Positions 42,159 to 51,456 are shown, counted from the first letter of the stretch. The stretch: DNA of 64,000 nucleotides from Acidobacteriota bacterium (GCA_028875725.1 JAPPCR010000006.1:460134-524133), one strand, 5' to 3'. Notes: a model not told the origin generated them from the letters alone. Made by a program: numbers and translations.

Positions 42159-43319
42159 ATGCCCAGAACCGCCGCAGTCGTGCTGTTCGTCGCCGCGGCA
42201 ACTGGTCTGCCTGCCCAGCCGCCGCCGGATCGGACGTTCACCGACGCGGTCGAGGTGACGGAGTCGTCGGTCGTCATCGAACTGCCGCGGCTGCGGAACG
42301 CAAGGCCGTCCGACTTCGAGTCCGGCGACTTCGTCGTGGAGGTCGCGGGCGAGCGGCGCCGCGTGACCGGTGTGTCGGCGCTGGACCAGAAGACGAATCC
42401 GCGGCCTGTCCTCGTCTACGTCGACGCGGTGCTGGCGAAGCCGGAGACGGTTCGCCTCGGTACGGAGGCGCTGGCGCGGCACGCGAGGCAGTTGGTGGCG
42501 TTGGGTCCGGTCGAGATCGTCCTGCACGATGGTGCGGTCAGCGGTTCGGAACAGCGGCTCACGGCGACGACGGCGCCCCGAGCCGTCGAGGCGGCGCTGG
42601 AGCAGATCGCCGGCGAGCACCTTGGCCGCGACGCCTACTTCGAGTCCCGGAATCGTCCGGTGGACCTGCCGACCTACGTCGACGTGGTGCGTGAATCGGC
42701 GGCGCGCCTTCTGGCCGAGACGACTCCGCGCTGCGGCGATCCGCCGTGCTTCCTGTTCTGGCTGAGCGACGGATTTCCCGCTCTGGACGATGCCGGCGTT
42801 CGAGCCGCCGGCGACCTGGAGGCGGGGCTGGCCGCCCACGGCTGGATCGTGATCGCGATGGCGCTTCATGTGCCGACGCCCGATCCGGACTACGGAGCGC
42901 CGCGGCCGATCAGCTATGAACAGTGGAAGGCGCTGACGCCGGGAGTCAAGATGGCGCCGTCGGCGGGCGAGATCAGCCGGCTGCAAGGGCTCTCGGCCAA
43001 CAGCTTCGACCTCTACGTCGAGCCGCGCTACGAACCGCTGCGGCGCGCGGCGAGCGCTTCCTGTGGAGCGGCGCTTCGAGTCGAGCACCAGCTCACGGCG
43101 GAGTTCGAGCGGCTGGAGCGAAGGTTGCTGCTGCGCTTCGCCACCGCGGCTGCCGGGACGGACCAGGAGGCAGGGGAGGCGGTGCGGTTTCTGCCCGTTG
43201 AGGTCCGTCTGGCGGAGGTGTCTCGGTTCGCGGATCGACGGAAGTTCAAGCGCTGGCTGGGATTGGTGCCGAGGGAGGAGCGGCTGCACTTCGCGCGGTG
43301 GGTGCGGCCTAGAAGCTGA
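42159..43319 (+). CDS. Secreted VWFA-related domain protein
   Basis: A 386-residue exported protein with a short Sec signal (RTAAVVLFVAAATGLPA). The von Willebrand A-like domain reads VLVYVDAVLAKPETVRLGTE with a later CFLFWLSDGFPALDD, resembling the VWFA-related family frequent in Acidobacteria. The usual MIDAS DxSxS is not intact (DAVLA), so metal binding is doubtful. Its 3' end overlaps the opposing antiporter gene by 11 bases. Function unknown. Confidence 0.62.
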   Translation: MPRTAAVVLFVAAATGLPAQPPPDRTFTDAVEVTESSVVIELPRLRNARPSDFESGDFVVEVAGERRRVTGVSALDQKTNPRPVLVYVDAVLAKPETVRLGTEALARHARQLVALGPVEIVLHDGAVSGSEQRLTATTAPRAVEAALEQIAGEHLGRDAYFESRNRPVDLPTYVDVVRESAARLLAETTPRCGDPPCFLFWLSDGFPALDDAGVRAAGDLEAGLAAHGWIVIAMALHVPTPDPDYGAPRPISYEQWKALTPGVKMAPSAGEISRLQGLSANSFDLYVEPRYEPLRRAASASCGAALRVEHQLTAEFERLERRLLLRFATAAAGTDQEAGEAVRFLPVEVRLAEVSRFADRRKFKRWLGLVPREERLHFARWVRPRS

Positions 43320-44799
43320 GCAGGGTCACCAGATCGCCGGCGACGAAGAACAGCGCCAGCGACAGCAGCGCCGTGAGCACGAGCGGCGCGACGCAGAGAA
43401 ACGGCGCCTCGGCGATCGGCTTGCGGTCGCCGCCGGCGCTGCCGCTGGGGCCGGCCGAGGGCGATGCCGCGAAGAAGCCCCGAACAACCACCGGCATCAG
43501 GTAGAAGACGGCGAGCAGGGAGCTCAACATCAGCACGCCCAGAAACGCGGCCTGCCAGGCGAATCCGGTCTCGAGCGCGCCGACCATCAGGTACCACTTG
43601 GCCCACGAGCCGCCCAGGGGCGGGATGCCGATGATCGAGAGCGAGGCGAGGGAGAAGGCCGCGAAGGTCCAGGGCATCGTGCGGCCGAGACCGTCGAGCT
43701 CGCTCACCTTCTTCTTGTGGGTGGCGACCAGGATGGCGCCGGCGCAGAAGAAGAGGGTGATCTTGCCCGCCGCGTGCATCGCGATCTGCATGCCGCCGGC
43801 GAGGACGCCCGTAGCCGTGGCCATCGCCGCGCCGAGGACGATGTAGGCGAGCTGGCTGATCGTCGAGTAGGCGAGCCGCGCCTTCAGGTTGTCCTGGCGG
43901 ATCGCGATGACGGCCGCCATCAGCATCGTGAACGAGGCGATCGTCATCAGCGAGAGTGACGCGTTGCTGCCGCCGAGCAGGTCGAGGCCGAAGACGTAGA
44001 CGACGACCTTGAGGATCGCGAACACGCCGGCCTTGACCACCGCCACCGCGTGCAGCAGCGCGCTGACCGGGGTCGGCGCCACCATCGCGTTCGGCAACCA
44101 GCGGTGGAAGGGCATGAGCGCCGCCTTGCCGGCGCCGAAGGCGTAGAGCAGCAGCAGCACCGTGACCATCCCGGAGCTCGTCTCGGCGCCGAGAATGCCG
44201 CCGGGCGTGAACTCGATCGTGCCGGTCAGCCGCCAGGTGAAGAGGATGGCGAACAGCAGGAAGGAGATCGAGGTGAAGAGCAGGATGCCGAGGTAGACGC
44301 GCCCCGCGCGCCGCGCCTCGTCCGTGCCGTGGTGGGTGACGAGCGGGAAGGTGAGAAGCGTCAACGCCTCGTAGAACAGGAACAGCGTGAACAGGTTGCT
44401 GGCGAAGGCGATGCCCAGCGCGGCGAAGATGGAGAGAGCGAAGAAGGTGAAGAACCGGGTCTGGTTCTGCTCGTGGTGGCCGCGCATGTAGCCGACGGCG
44501 TAGATCGAGGTGACGATCCACAGGCCGCTCGCCACCAGGCCGTAAAGCAGTCCGAGCGGCTCGACCTGGAACGCGAGTTCCACTCCCGGCAGCACCTCGA
44601 ACAGGACGAGTTCCGGCCGGCCGCCGGCCAGAACGTCGCCGGCGAGGCGCCAGACCGTGGCGAAGGTGCAGGCGCCGATCAGGGGTGTGGCGATGTCCCG
44701 CAGGTTGGGGCGGCCCAGGCCGCCGCCCAGCAGCAGGCAGGAAACCGCCGCCAGAACCGGCAGCAGAAGGGCGACCAGAATCGTCGTCTCGGGGCTCAT
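43309..44799 (-). CDS. MrpD/NuoL-like proton-conducting antiporter subunit (last of module)
   Basis: A 496-residue polytopic protein of the proton-translocating antiporter superfamily, about 14 helices. The conserved helix residues are visible: Glu in LFLFYEALTLLTFPL, Lys in FGAGKAALMPFHRWLPNAMV, His in LLHAVAVVKAGVFAILK, and a later Lys in MHAAGKITLFFCAGA. It lies 7 bases after the MrpD-like gene and is a second, divergent paralogue, resembling the H' position of Mbs-type modules. No quinone- or hydrogenase-type subunit follows. Confidence 0.82.
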   Translation of the reverse strand: MSPETTILVALLLPVLAAVSCLLLGGGLGRPNLRDIATPLIGACTFATVWRLAGDVLAGGRPELVLFEVLPGVELAFQVEPLGLLYGLVASGLWIVTSIYAVGYMRGHHEQNQTRFFTFFALSIFAALGIAFASNLFTLFLFYEALTLLTFPLVTHHGTDEARRAGRVYLGILLFTSISFLLFAILFTWRLTGTIEFTPGGILGAETSSGMVTVLLLLYAFGAGKAALMPFHRWLPNAMVAPTPVSALLHAVAVVKAGVFAILKVVVYVFGLDLLGGSNASLSLMTIASFTMLMAAVIAIRQDNLKARLAYSTISQLAYIVLGAAMATATGVLAGGMQIAMHAAGKITLFFCAGAILVATHKKKVSELDGLGRTMPWTFAAFSLASLSIIGIPPLGGSWAKWYLMVGALETGFAWQAAFLGVLMLSSLLAVFYLMPVVVRGFFAASPSAGPSGSAGGDRKPIAEAPFLCVAPLVLTALLSLALFFVAGDLVTLLSF

Positions 44800-44806
44800 C
44801 GTCGAC

Positions 44807-46291
44807 TCAGATCCCGCCCGCGAGCAGCAGTTCGGCGGCTTCCCTGGCGACGCCGTAGGTCCAGTCCGTGGTCAGGCCGAAGAAGACCGCGGCCACCGCT
44901 AGCACCCAGGCCGGCGCCAGCATCCCGAGCGGGGCTTCGCGCACGTGGTCGACCGGCTGGGTTTCGGCCGGCTTGCGGAAGTAGAGGACCTCGACCACCT
45001 TGCCGACGTAGACGAGAGCCAGCAGTGAGCTCAGCAGGATGAGCACGGCCGCCGCCGTCCAGCCGCGCTCCAGCACTCCGGACACCAGGTACCACTTGCT
45101 GACGAAGCCGACCGTGCCCGGCACCCCGATCAGGCTCAGGCCCCCGATGACCAGCGCGGCGGAAGTCAGCGGCATGCGGCGACCGATGCCGGCAAGTGCG
45201 TCGATGTGGACGGAGCCGACCCGGTAGAGCAGGCAGGCGACGACGAGGAACAATCCCCCCTTCATCACCGCGTGATTGAACAGGTGGACCAGGCCGCCGG
45301 CGAGCCCGGTCGCGTTCGCGGTCGAGAGGCCGAGGGTCATGTAGCCGATCTGGGCGACGCTCGAGTAGGCCAGCAACCGCCGCAGGTCGGTCTGGAAGAT
45401 CGCGGCGCCCGAGGCCAGGAACATCGCCAGGATGGACAGTGGCAGCAGCACCGCCTGCAGGCGCAGTTCCTCGAACACGAAGGGCGCACCGAAGATCGTG
45501 AACAGGACCATCGCCAGCAGGTAGAAGGAGACCTTCGTGGCCGTCGCGGCCAGGAAGGCGCTGACCTTGGGCGGCGCGAACGAGTAGGCGTTGGGCAGCC
45601 AGTGGTGCAGCGGAAAGACCGCCAGCTTGATCGAGATGCCGACGACCAGGAGCGCCAGCGCGAGCACGGTGCCGCGATCGTCGAGCGAGGGCTCGAGCCG
45701 CGCCGCGATGTCGCGCAGGTTCAGCGTGCCCGTCGCCTGGTAGAGCAGGCCGACGCCCAGCATGAAGAAGACGCCGCCGATCGTGCCCATGACCAGGTAG
45801 TAGAAGGCGGACATCACGGCGCGCCGGTGGCCGCCGAGGCTGACCAGGATGTAGGACGACAGCGACGAGATCTCGAGGAACACGAAGATGTTGAAGGCGT
45901 CCCCGGTGATCGCGATGCCGAGCAGGCCGGAGATGCAGAGCAGGAACACCGCGTAGTAGAGGTGCCGGCGCTGCTCCGGCACGCGCGGCGGGCCGCCCCG
46001 GGAGTCGAAGCTGAAGACCACCAGGGCCATCGCGGTGACCAGGGCGAGGAGGTAGGCGTTGATGGTCGAGACCCGGTACTCGATCCCCAGCGGCGGCGGC
46101 CAGCCGCCGAGCTGGTAGGAGATGACGCCGCCGCCTCGTACCTCGACCAGCAGGGCGACCGCGATCGCGAAGCAGGCCGCGATGACGCCGAGACTGAAGA
46201 GGCGGCAGAACCGCGGATGGCGCACCAGTACGCAGACCGGAGCCGCGAGCAGCGGCAGGACGACTTCCAGGACGAGGATCTTCTCGATCAC
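44807..46291 (-). CDS. mrpD: Na+/H+ antiporter subunit D (MrpD/MnhD)
   Basis: A 494-residue proton-translocating antiporter subunit. Typical segments: FNIFVFLEISSLSSYILVSL with the key Glu, IKLAVFPLHHWLPNAYSFAP with Lys and His, SAFLAATATKVSFYLLAMVL, and FNHAVMKGGLFLVVACLLYR. Start GTG 46291, 28 bases after MrpC. It couples cation and proton movement in the membrane as part of the Mrp-type complex. Confidence 0.88.
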   Translation of the reverse strand: MIEKILVLEVVLPLLAAPVCVLVRHPRFCRLFSLGVIAACFAIAVALLVEVRGGGVISYQLGGWPPPLGIEYRVSTINAYLLALVTAMALVVFSFDSRGGPPRVPEQRRHLYYAVFLLCISGLLGIAITGDAFNIFVFLEISSLSSYILVSLGGHRRAVMSAFYYLVMGTIGGVFFMLGVGLLYQATGTLNLRDIAARLEPSLDDRGTVLALALLVVGISIKLAVFPLHHWLPNAYSFAPPKVSAFLAATATKVSFYLLAMVLFTIFGAPFVFEELRLQAVLLPLSILAMFLASGAAIFQTDLRRLLAYSSVAQIGYMTLGLSTANATGLAGGLVHLFNHAVMKGGLFLVVACLLYRVGSVHIDALAGIGRRMPLTSAALVIGGLSLIGVPGTVGFVSKWYLVSGVLERGWTAAAVLILLSSLLALVYVGKVVEVLYFRKPAETQPVDHVREAPLGMLAPAWVLAVAAVFFGLTTDWTYGVAREAAELLLAGGI

Positions 46292-46319
46292 GACGATCTT
46301 CCCGATTCCGGAGGGGGCC

Positions 46320-46733
46320 TCAGCCGTGCTCCATGTCGTAGACCACCGCCTCGTCCTCCTCGGACGTGCCGTAGTCGCCGTGGATGCGCACGGCCAGCGC
46401 CAGCGCCAGCGCGGTGGTGGCGACGCCGACCACGATCGCGGTCAGCATCAGTACGTGCGGCAGCGGGTTCGAGTAGACGATTTCGTGGCCGCCGTGACCT
46501 CCGGCGTGATCCGCTCCGGCGGGAACGATCGGCGCCGTGCCGCCCTCCACCTTGGCCATCGTCACGTAGAAGAGGATCGCTGCTGCCTGGAAAATGTTGA
46601 GCCCCATCACCTTCTTGATCAGGTTGTCGCGGGCGATGACGATGTAGAGGCCGACCATCATCAGGGCGATGAGCAGCCAGTAGGCCCAGAGGCCCCAACC
46701 AACCGAAGACACGAGCGCTTCCGGCAGGTTCAC
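46320..46733 (-). CDS. mrpC: Na+/H+ antiporter subunit C (MrpC/MnhC, NuoK-like)
   Basis: A 137-residue NuoK-like protein with three membrane helices (WAYWLLIALMMVGLYIVIA, FQAAAILFYVTMAK, VLMLTAIVVGVATTALALAL) and the conserved NLIKKVMGLN turn. A soluble loop contains AGGHGGHE. GTG 46733 overlaps the MrpB stop as GTGA. Confidence 0.88.
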   Translation of the reverse strand: MNLPEALVSSVGWGLWAYWLLIALMMVGLYIVIARDNLIKKVMGLNIFQAAAILFYVTMAKVEGGTAPIVPAGADHAGGHGGHEIVYSNPLPHVLMLTAIVVGVATTALALALAVRIHGDYGTSEEDEAVVYDMEHG

Positions 46734-47230
46734 GAGGCCTCTCCGCCGGCGCCGGCGTCCAGGGCCGGGTCCGCGCCCGTCCTGTCCTCGTCCGTGCGGC
46801 GGCCCACGAACGCGTAGTAGACGCGCATGATGGTCGCCGCGACGGCGATGCCGACGCCCAGTTCGATGACGATGATGCCGAGGTGCTGGCCGTAGTGGCC
46901 GGTGGTCAGCGGGTCGAGCGCCGAGTAGTTCAGGAACTCTCCGCCCAGGAACATCGCCACGACGCCGACCGCGCCGTAGAGCAGCACTCCCGCCGCCATC
47001 AGGCGCTCCGTCAGCACGACGGGAACGACCTGCCGCAGCGTCTCCGCGCCGAAGGTCAGGGCGAAGATGATGAGCCCCGCGGCGAAGATGACGCCGGCCT
47101 GGAAGCCGCCGCCGGGGCCGAAGTCGCCGTGGAACTGCACGTAGAGGCCGAACAGGAGGATGACCGGCACCAGAGCCCGGGCGATGACCCGCAGGATCGG
47201 CATCTGGCGGACGCGGGACGGCGGCTTCAC
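46730..47230 (-). CDS. mrpB: Na+/H+ antiporter subunit B (MrpB/MnhB)
   Basis: A 166-residue membrane protein with four helices and the family stretch FGLYVQFHGDFGPGGGFQAGV, followed by FLGGEFLNYSALDPL and HYGQHLGIIVIELGVGIAV. GTG 47230 overlaps the upstream stop as GTGA. Hydrophilic C-terminal tail with acidic residues. Confidence 0.88.
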   Translation of the reverse strand: MKPPSRVRQMPILRVIARALVPVILLFGLYVQFHGDFGPGGGFQAGVIFAAGLIIFALTFGAETLRQVVPVVLTERLMAAGVLLYGAVGVVAMFLGGEFLNYSALDPLTTGHYGQHLGIIVIELGVGIAVAATIMRVYYAFVGRRTDEDRTGADPALDAGAGGEAS

Positions 47231-47781
47231 GATTCCTCCTCGCCGTGTCCAGCCCGGCGTCGCAGGCCGAGTCCGCCCAGCAGCAGCGCGACCCCGACGC
47301 CGGCGGTGAAGATGACCACCACTTCACCGAACGTGTCGTAGCCGCGGAAGCTGGCCAGGATGGCGGTGACGATGTTCGGGATGTGGATCTTCTCTTCCGT
47401 CTCGGCGATCAGCTCCGGCGCCAGGTGGTGGTGGATGACGGCGTCCGGATCGCCGTAGGCCGGCATGTCCCAGGTGCCGTAGATCAGCGCCGCGCCGGTG
47501 GCGACGACGATCAGGATCGGCAGGATTCGCGTTCTTTCCTGTTGCTTCTCGCGCCGCGAGGTCAGGCTGAGCGCTCCGAGAAAGAGCACGGTGCTGACGC
47601 CGGCGCCCACCGCGGCCTCGGTGAAGGCGACGTCCACGGCGTCCATCAGGACGAACAGCCCGGCCGCCAGCAGGCTCGCGATCCCGGTCAGCATGGCGGC
47701 GGCGAACAGGTCCTTGAGTCTCGCCACGACGATCACGGTGGCGAGCAGCAGCAGCATGAGGAGGAGTTCAACCGGCGGCAT
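47227..47781 (-). CDS. MbhD/MbhE-like fused subunit (equivalent to the MrpA C-terminal part)
   Basis: A 184-residue protein combining an MbhD-like (DUF4040) N-terminal half, LKDLFAAAMLTGIASLLAAG with DAVDVAFTEAAVGAGVST, and an MbhE-like C-terminal half with helices ILPILIVVATGAALIYG and VVVIFTAGVGVALLLGGL around NIVTAILASFRGYDTFGEV. In classical Mrp systems these halves are the end of MrpA; here they are a separate gene, as in Mbh operons. It overlaps MrpG by 14 bases and MrpB by 4. Confidence 0.82.
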   Translation of the reverse strand: MPPVELLLMLLLLATVIVVARLKDLFAAAMLTGIASLLAAGLFVLMDAVDVAFTEAAVGAGVSTVLFLGALSLTSRREKQQERTRILPILIVVATGAALIYGTWDMPAYGDPDAVIHHHLAPELIAETEEKIHIPNIVTAILASFRGYDTFGEVVVIFTAGVGVALLLGGLGLRRRAGHGEEES

Positions 47782-48109
47782 CGCCGTCCCCTCCCCGCTC
47801 GTCCTCAATCTCAAGCTCGAGAGCCAGCCCGTGGCCGTGAGCCGCCTTGACCAGTGCGTGCGCGATCGCCGGGCTGCTGAACAGGAGAAAGGCGAGCACC
47901 AGGAGCAGCTTCAGGGTCACCATGGACAGGCCGCCCTGGAGCATCAGGCCCAGGAGCATCAACCCGGCGCCGGCGGTGTCCGTGACGCTCGCCGCGTGGG
48001 TGCGCTGGTAGAACTCGGAGAAGCGGTGCAGACCGACGCCGCCGACGATGCAGAAGAAGCCGCCGGCAACCAGCAGGACCGCGGTCGCGATGTCCAGCGC
48101 GCCGCTCAA
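47768..48109 (-). CDS. mrpG: Na+/H+ antiporter subunit G (MrpG/MnhG)
   Basis: A 113-residue protein with three helices. The family hallmark is VGGVGLHRFSEFYQRTHAAS with the following TDTAGAGLMLLGLMLQGG. Start TTG 48109 overlaps the MrpF stop as TTGA, since no better start keeps the first helix (IATAVLLVAGGFFCIVGGV). Acidic C-terminal tail. Confidence 0.85.
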   Translation of the reverse strand: MSGALDIATAVLLVAGGFFCIVGGVGLHRFSEFYQRTHAASVTDTAGAGLMLLGLMLQGGLSMVTLKLLLVLAFLLFSSPAIAHALVKAAHGHGLALELEIEDERGGDGDAAG

Positions 48110-48384
48110 CGGTCGGGCTTCCGGTCGTCGCGTGCGAGGTTGCCGAAACGCGCGAAGCGCAGCACCGCCAGGGTGCCGGTGAAGTTGACCAGGGTGTAGA
48201 CGATCGCGAGATCGAGCCACTCGGGCCGTCCGGTGAGGAAACCGGCGACCGCGATCAGCAGCACCGTCTTCGTCCCGAACATGTTGACGGCCAGGATGCG
48301 GTCGAACACGGTGGGGCCGATCGCGGCGCGGGCGAGCGCCAGGAACATCGTCACGATGATCGCCGCCATCCCCGCCACGTACAT
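48106..48384 (-). CDS. mrpF: Na+/H+ antiporter subunit F (MrpF/MnhF)
   Basis: A 92-residue protein with three helices: AAIIVTMFLALARAAIGPTV, TKTVLLIAVAGFLTGRPEW and LDLAIVYTLVNFTGTLAVL. The FDRILAVNMFGTK turn is the conserved part of the family. ATG 48384 shares one base with the MrpE stop (TGATG). Confidence 0.87.
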   Translation of the reverse strand: MYVAGMAAIIVTMFLALARAAIGPTVFDRILAVNMFGTKTVLLIAVAGFLTGRPEWLDLAIVYTLVNFTGTLAVLRFARFGNLARDDRKPDR

Positions 48385-48875
48385 CAGTTCGAGCCTCCCT
48401 CGATCCGCAGCACGTCGCGGTCCATCGAGCCGTCCATCACGTCCGCCTCGCTCTCCGCGTCGAGGGCGTAGACCAGGAGTTCGTCGTCCCGGAGGTCCAG
48501 CGTGATCGTCCCGGGTGTGAGAGTGATGAAGTTCGCGTACAGCACCTGGCCGAACGACGTCTTCTGGCTCGCCGTCACGCGCCGGAGCCGGGGGTGGAGT
48601 TCGATCCTCGGCGACAGGATCAGCTTCGTCACGTGGACGTTCGCCGCCGCGACCTTGACCGCGAAGGAGACCAGGAACCGCGGCAGCCGAAGCCAGGCGG
48701 CGGCGCGGAAGAACTCGAAACCGCCTCCCGCGGCCCGTTCGAGGGCCAGGTAGAGGCGCCAGACGAAGGCGACCGAAACCAGGCCGAAGACCGGGATCAG
48801 CCACCCGTCCAGCGTGTACGGCCCGGAGAGGGCGAGCCAGACGGCGGCCAGCAGCAGGAGAACGCCCAGCCTCAC
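48384..48875 (-). CDS. mrpE: Na+/H+ antiporter subunit E (MrpE/MnhE)
   Basis: A 163-residue protein: two N-terminal helices (LGVLLLLAAVWLALSG, GWLIPVFGLVSVAFVWRLYL) and the soluble domain typical of MrpE, with VAAANVHVTKLILSPRIELH and YANFITLTPGTITLDLRDDE. The GTG at 48875 is preferred; an ATG at 48938 would overlap the lipoprotein gene by about 50 bases. First antiporter gene of the run. Confidence 0.85.
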   Translation of the reverse strand: MRLGVLLLLAAVWLALSGPYTLDGWLIPVFGLVSVAFVWRLYLALERAAGGGFEFFRAAAWLRLPRFLVSFAVKVAAANVHVTKLILSPRIELHPRLRRVTASQKTSFGQVLYANFITLTPGTITLDLRDDELLVYALDAESEADVMDGSMDRDVLRIEGGSN

Positions 48876-48889
48876 GGCGGCATCAGCCT

Positions 48890-49321
48890 CTAGCCGTCCG
48901 CATAGGACTGCTTGCCTTTCAGGATGGTCAGGCTCCACTTGCCGGTGGCCCGGATTCGCAGCGTCTTGACGCCCGCTTCAGGGACGAAGAAGGTCGTGAT
49001 CCCCGACCACTCCTCCGCGTTCCGCGAGATGTCGACGGGCGGCCCCACGGCGAACACGCCCCGGTTGCCCTCGACGCTGGCGGTGGCGGTGTGGTCGCCG
49101 CCGGCCATCTGGAACCGTACCGTGGCGTTGCCCTCGCCCTCGATGCAGCCGACACCGCAGGGCTTCGGCGGCGGCGCCGGCGCCGGCGGCTTCCACGTCG
49201 GGCGTTCGACGACGGGCGGGGCGGGTTCGACAGCGTCCTCGGCGCATCCGGCGAAGCCGAGCGTCAGGCATCCGGCGAGCATCCAGGTGCTCGCCGCGTC
49301 GAGCGGGAACGGTCGCTTCAC
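48890..49321 (-). CDS. Small Pro-rich lipoprotein
   Basis: A 143-residue protein with a lipoprotein-type signal (lipobox LAGC or FAGC around residues 15-26). A Pro-rich linker (PPAPAPPPKP) and a C-terminal beta domain follow (ATVRFQMAGGDHTATASVEG, TLRIRATGKWSLTILKGKQ). The beta part could be a small sandwich like those of pre-peptidase domains. No family assigned. GTG 49321 overlaps the S9 peptidase stop as GTGA; MrpE follows after 14 bases. Confidence 0.6.
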   Translation of the reverse strand: MKRPFPLDAASTWMLAGCLTLGFAGCAEDAVEPAPPVVERPTWKPPAPAPPPKPCGVGCIEGEGNATVRFQMAGGDHTATASVEGNRGVFAVGPPVDISRNAEEWSGITTFFVPEAGVKTLRIRATGKWSLTILKGKQSYADG

Positions 49322-51456
49322 TCCCCGCCGCCCGTTGCCTCGGTTTCCGGTGCTTCGCCTCCCTCGTCCGCGTCATCATCGGCCTCAGCCCAGGGCAGCC
49401 AGGCGGCGTAGTCGATCTCATGCGGCGGCGGCTCGCCGCCGGGGCCCTTGAGGTAGTGCTCCATCCAGCGCAGGGTGCGGAGCATGTAGTCGAGGCGCGC
49501 CGCCGAACGCCGGTTGCCGTGGCCCTCGCCAGGGTAAAGGACCAGCCGCACCGGCGCCTGGCCGAGGGTCTTCAGGTGCCGGTGCAGCTCGAGCGACTGG
49601 CTGGGATGGACCCTGGGGTCCTCCTTGCCATGCAGGATCAGGGTCGGCGTGCGGTTGCGCTTGACGTAGTAGATCGGGCTGCTCTTCTCGAAGTAGTCCC
49701 AGTCGTCCCAGAGCGTGGTGAGGTGATGGACCAGCTTCATCTCCATCGGGATATCCGTCGTCCCCAGCTTGGAGATGTTGTTCGAGATGCCGACGAAGGG
49801 AATCGCGGCGGCGAAACGGTCGGAATAGTAGGTCGCGCCCCAGGCCGACGCGTAGCCGCCGTAGGAGCCGCCCGTGATGCCGACCCGGTCCCGGTCGACG
49901 AGTCCGATCTCGATCAGATGGTCGACCGCGACGATCAGGTCGTCGAACTCGGGGCCGGCGGCGGCGTGCTGACCGAGCTTCGAGAAATCGACGCCGCGCC
50001 CCGTGCTGCCGCGGTAGTTCGGGTAGAAGGACGCGAAGCCTCGCGCCGCGGCGACCTGCGCGAAGTTCGAGTAGCTGGTCAGCCAGCCGTTGCTGTGGTG
50101 GCTCTCCGGGCCGCCGTGGACGAACAGGATCAGCGGATAGCGCCGGCCCTCCTCGTAGTCGAGCGGATAGATCAGCAGCCCCTCGAGCGCCAGACCGTCT
50201 GGCGCCTTGTGCCGGACGACCTCCTGGCGGGCCAGGTCGATGTCGTCCAGCCAGGGGTTCGAGTTCGTCATCCGCACCGGCGGCGCCCGCGGCTCCGCCG
50301 GGTCGTAGCGGTAGATCTCCCTCGGGTGATCGGGGCTGTCCGCGACCAGCGCCGCGGCGCCGCCATCGCGCGGCAGGCTGAAGCCGAGGCTGATCGGACC
50401 GCCCGGTTCTACCAGCGTCTCGGCTTCTCCCGAGGTCGACACCCTGCCCAGGGTGCTCCAGACGCCGACGGAGGCCGCGTACAGGAGGTGCTCGTCGTCC
50501 TCCCAGGTGAACGAGGCGACGTGGCCCTCGAGCGCCGGCAGCAGGTCGCTGAAGCCGCCTTCGCTGCCCACGAGCATCAGCCTGCCGGCCGCCGGGTCGT
50601 GCTGATCGACGGCCGATACGGCGGCAACCTGTTCGCCGTTCGGGCTGAACTCGACCTGGCCGAGCTTGCCGAGTGCCTCGACCTTCGAGACCACGGGGAA
50701 GTCGTCCATCGACGCGTCCACGATCACGACGGACTTGCTCGTGTAGGAGTCGTCGATCAGGGCGGTCGGCGTGGTCACCGCGGCGAGGCGTTCGCCGCCC
50801 GGGCTCCAGACGGCGGAGATGACGTGCCCGTCGACCGACTCGACCAGGACGGGCTTCGACTCGTCGTTGCTACGGTCCCCTTCGAGCGCGGGAACGTCCG
50901 CGATCCACAGCCGCGTCGGGGGCCGGTCCTCTTCGTAGATCTCCTGGTTGAACCCCTTGTCGCGGAGTGTCTTCAGTTCCTTCGCGGTTTCCCGGCGGGC
51001 CAGGAACGCGACCCGGCTGCCGTCCGGCGACAGGACGTAAGAGCCGACGCCGTTCGGGTGTTCGACCAGCTTGCGGCTCTCTCCACCCCCGACCGGGATG
51101 CCGTAGAGGGCGGACGCCTTGTCCGAGCCGCGGCGGGAGGTGAAGAGAATCTCGTCGTTGCCGCGGAAGCTGGGCCGACCGACGTTCACCGAGCCGGCGA
51201 TGAAGGGCCGGGAGGATCCGGGCTCGGCCATGTCGAGCACGTGCAGCTCGGTCCACGAGCCGCCGCTGTCCTCGTCCAGCGGCCGCCGCGGGACGCTCAA
51301 CAGGTAGGCCGCGAGACGGCCGTCGGGCGACACCTCGACGGTGCCGACGCTGCGCAGCGTGGCGATGTGATGCGGTTCGATCGGGTTCGTCTCCTGGGCC
51401 GTGACCGCGGCCGGCAGGACCAGCGCGACGATGATGCAAGCGATGCTCCGGTTCAT
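49318..51456 (-). CDS. Exported S9-family (prolyl oligopeptidase-like) serine peptidase
   Basis: A 712-residue exported peptidase: signal peptide (IACIIVALVLPAAVTA), an N-terminal beta-propeller of WD/TolB-like blades (residues about 30-440) and the C-terminal alpha/beta hydrolase domain. The catalytic triad is visible: Ser in GITGGSYGGYASAW, Asp in LILHGKEDPRVHPSQS and His in YPGEGHGNRRS. A Glu/Asp-rich tail follows. Probably a dipeptidyl- or acylaminoacyl-peptidase in the periplasm. 13 bases after the PfkB gene. Confidence 0.86.
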   Translation of the reverse strand: MNRSIACIIVALVLPAAVTAQETNPIEPHHIATLRSVGTVEVSPDGRLAAYLLSVPRRPLDEDSGGSWTELHVLDMAEPGSSRPFIAGSVNVGRPSFRGNDEILFTSRRGSDKASALYGIPVGGGESRKLVEHPNGVGSYVLSPDGSRVAFLARRETAKELKTLRDKGFNQEIYEEDRPPTRLWIADVPALEGDRSNDESKPVLVESVDGHVISAVWSPGGERLAAVTTPTALIDDSYTSKSVVIVDASMDDFPVVSKVEALGKLGQVEFSPNGEQVAAVSAVDQHDPAAGRLMLVGSEGGFSDLLPALEGHVASFTWEDDEHLLYAASVGVWSTLGRVSTSGEAETLVEPGGPISLGFSLPRDGGAAALVADSPDHPREIYRYDPAEPRAPPVRMTNSNPWLDDIDLARQEVVRHKAPDGLALEGLLIYPLDYEEGRRYPLILFVHGGPESHHSNGWLTSYSNFAQVAAARGFASFYPNYRGSTGRGVDFSKLGQHAAAGPEFDDLIVAVDHLIEIGLVDRDRVGITGGSYGGYASAWGATYYSDRFAAAIPFVGISNNISKLGTTDIPMEMKLVHHLTTLWDDWDYFEKSSPIYYVKRNRTPTLILHGKEDPRVHPSQSLELHRHLKTLGQAPVRLVLYPGEGHGNRRSAARLDYMLRTLRWMEHYLKGPGGEPPPHEIDYAAWLPWAEADDDADEGGEAPETEATGGGE

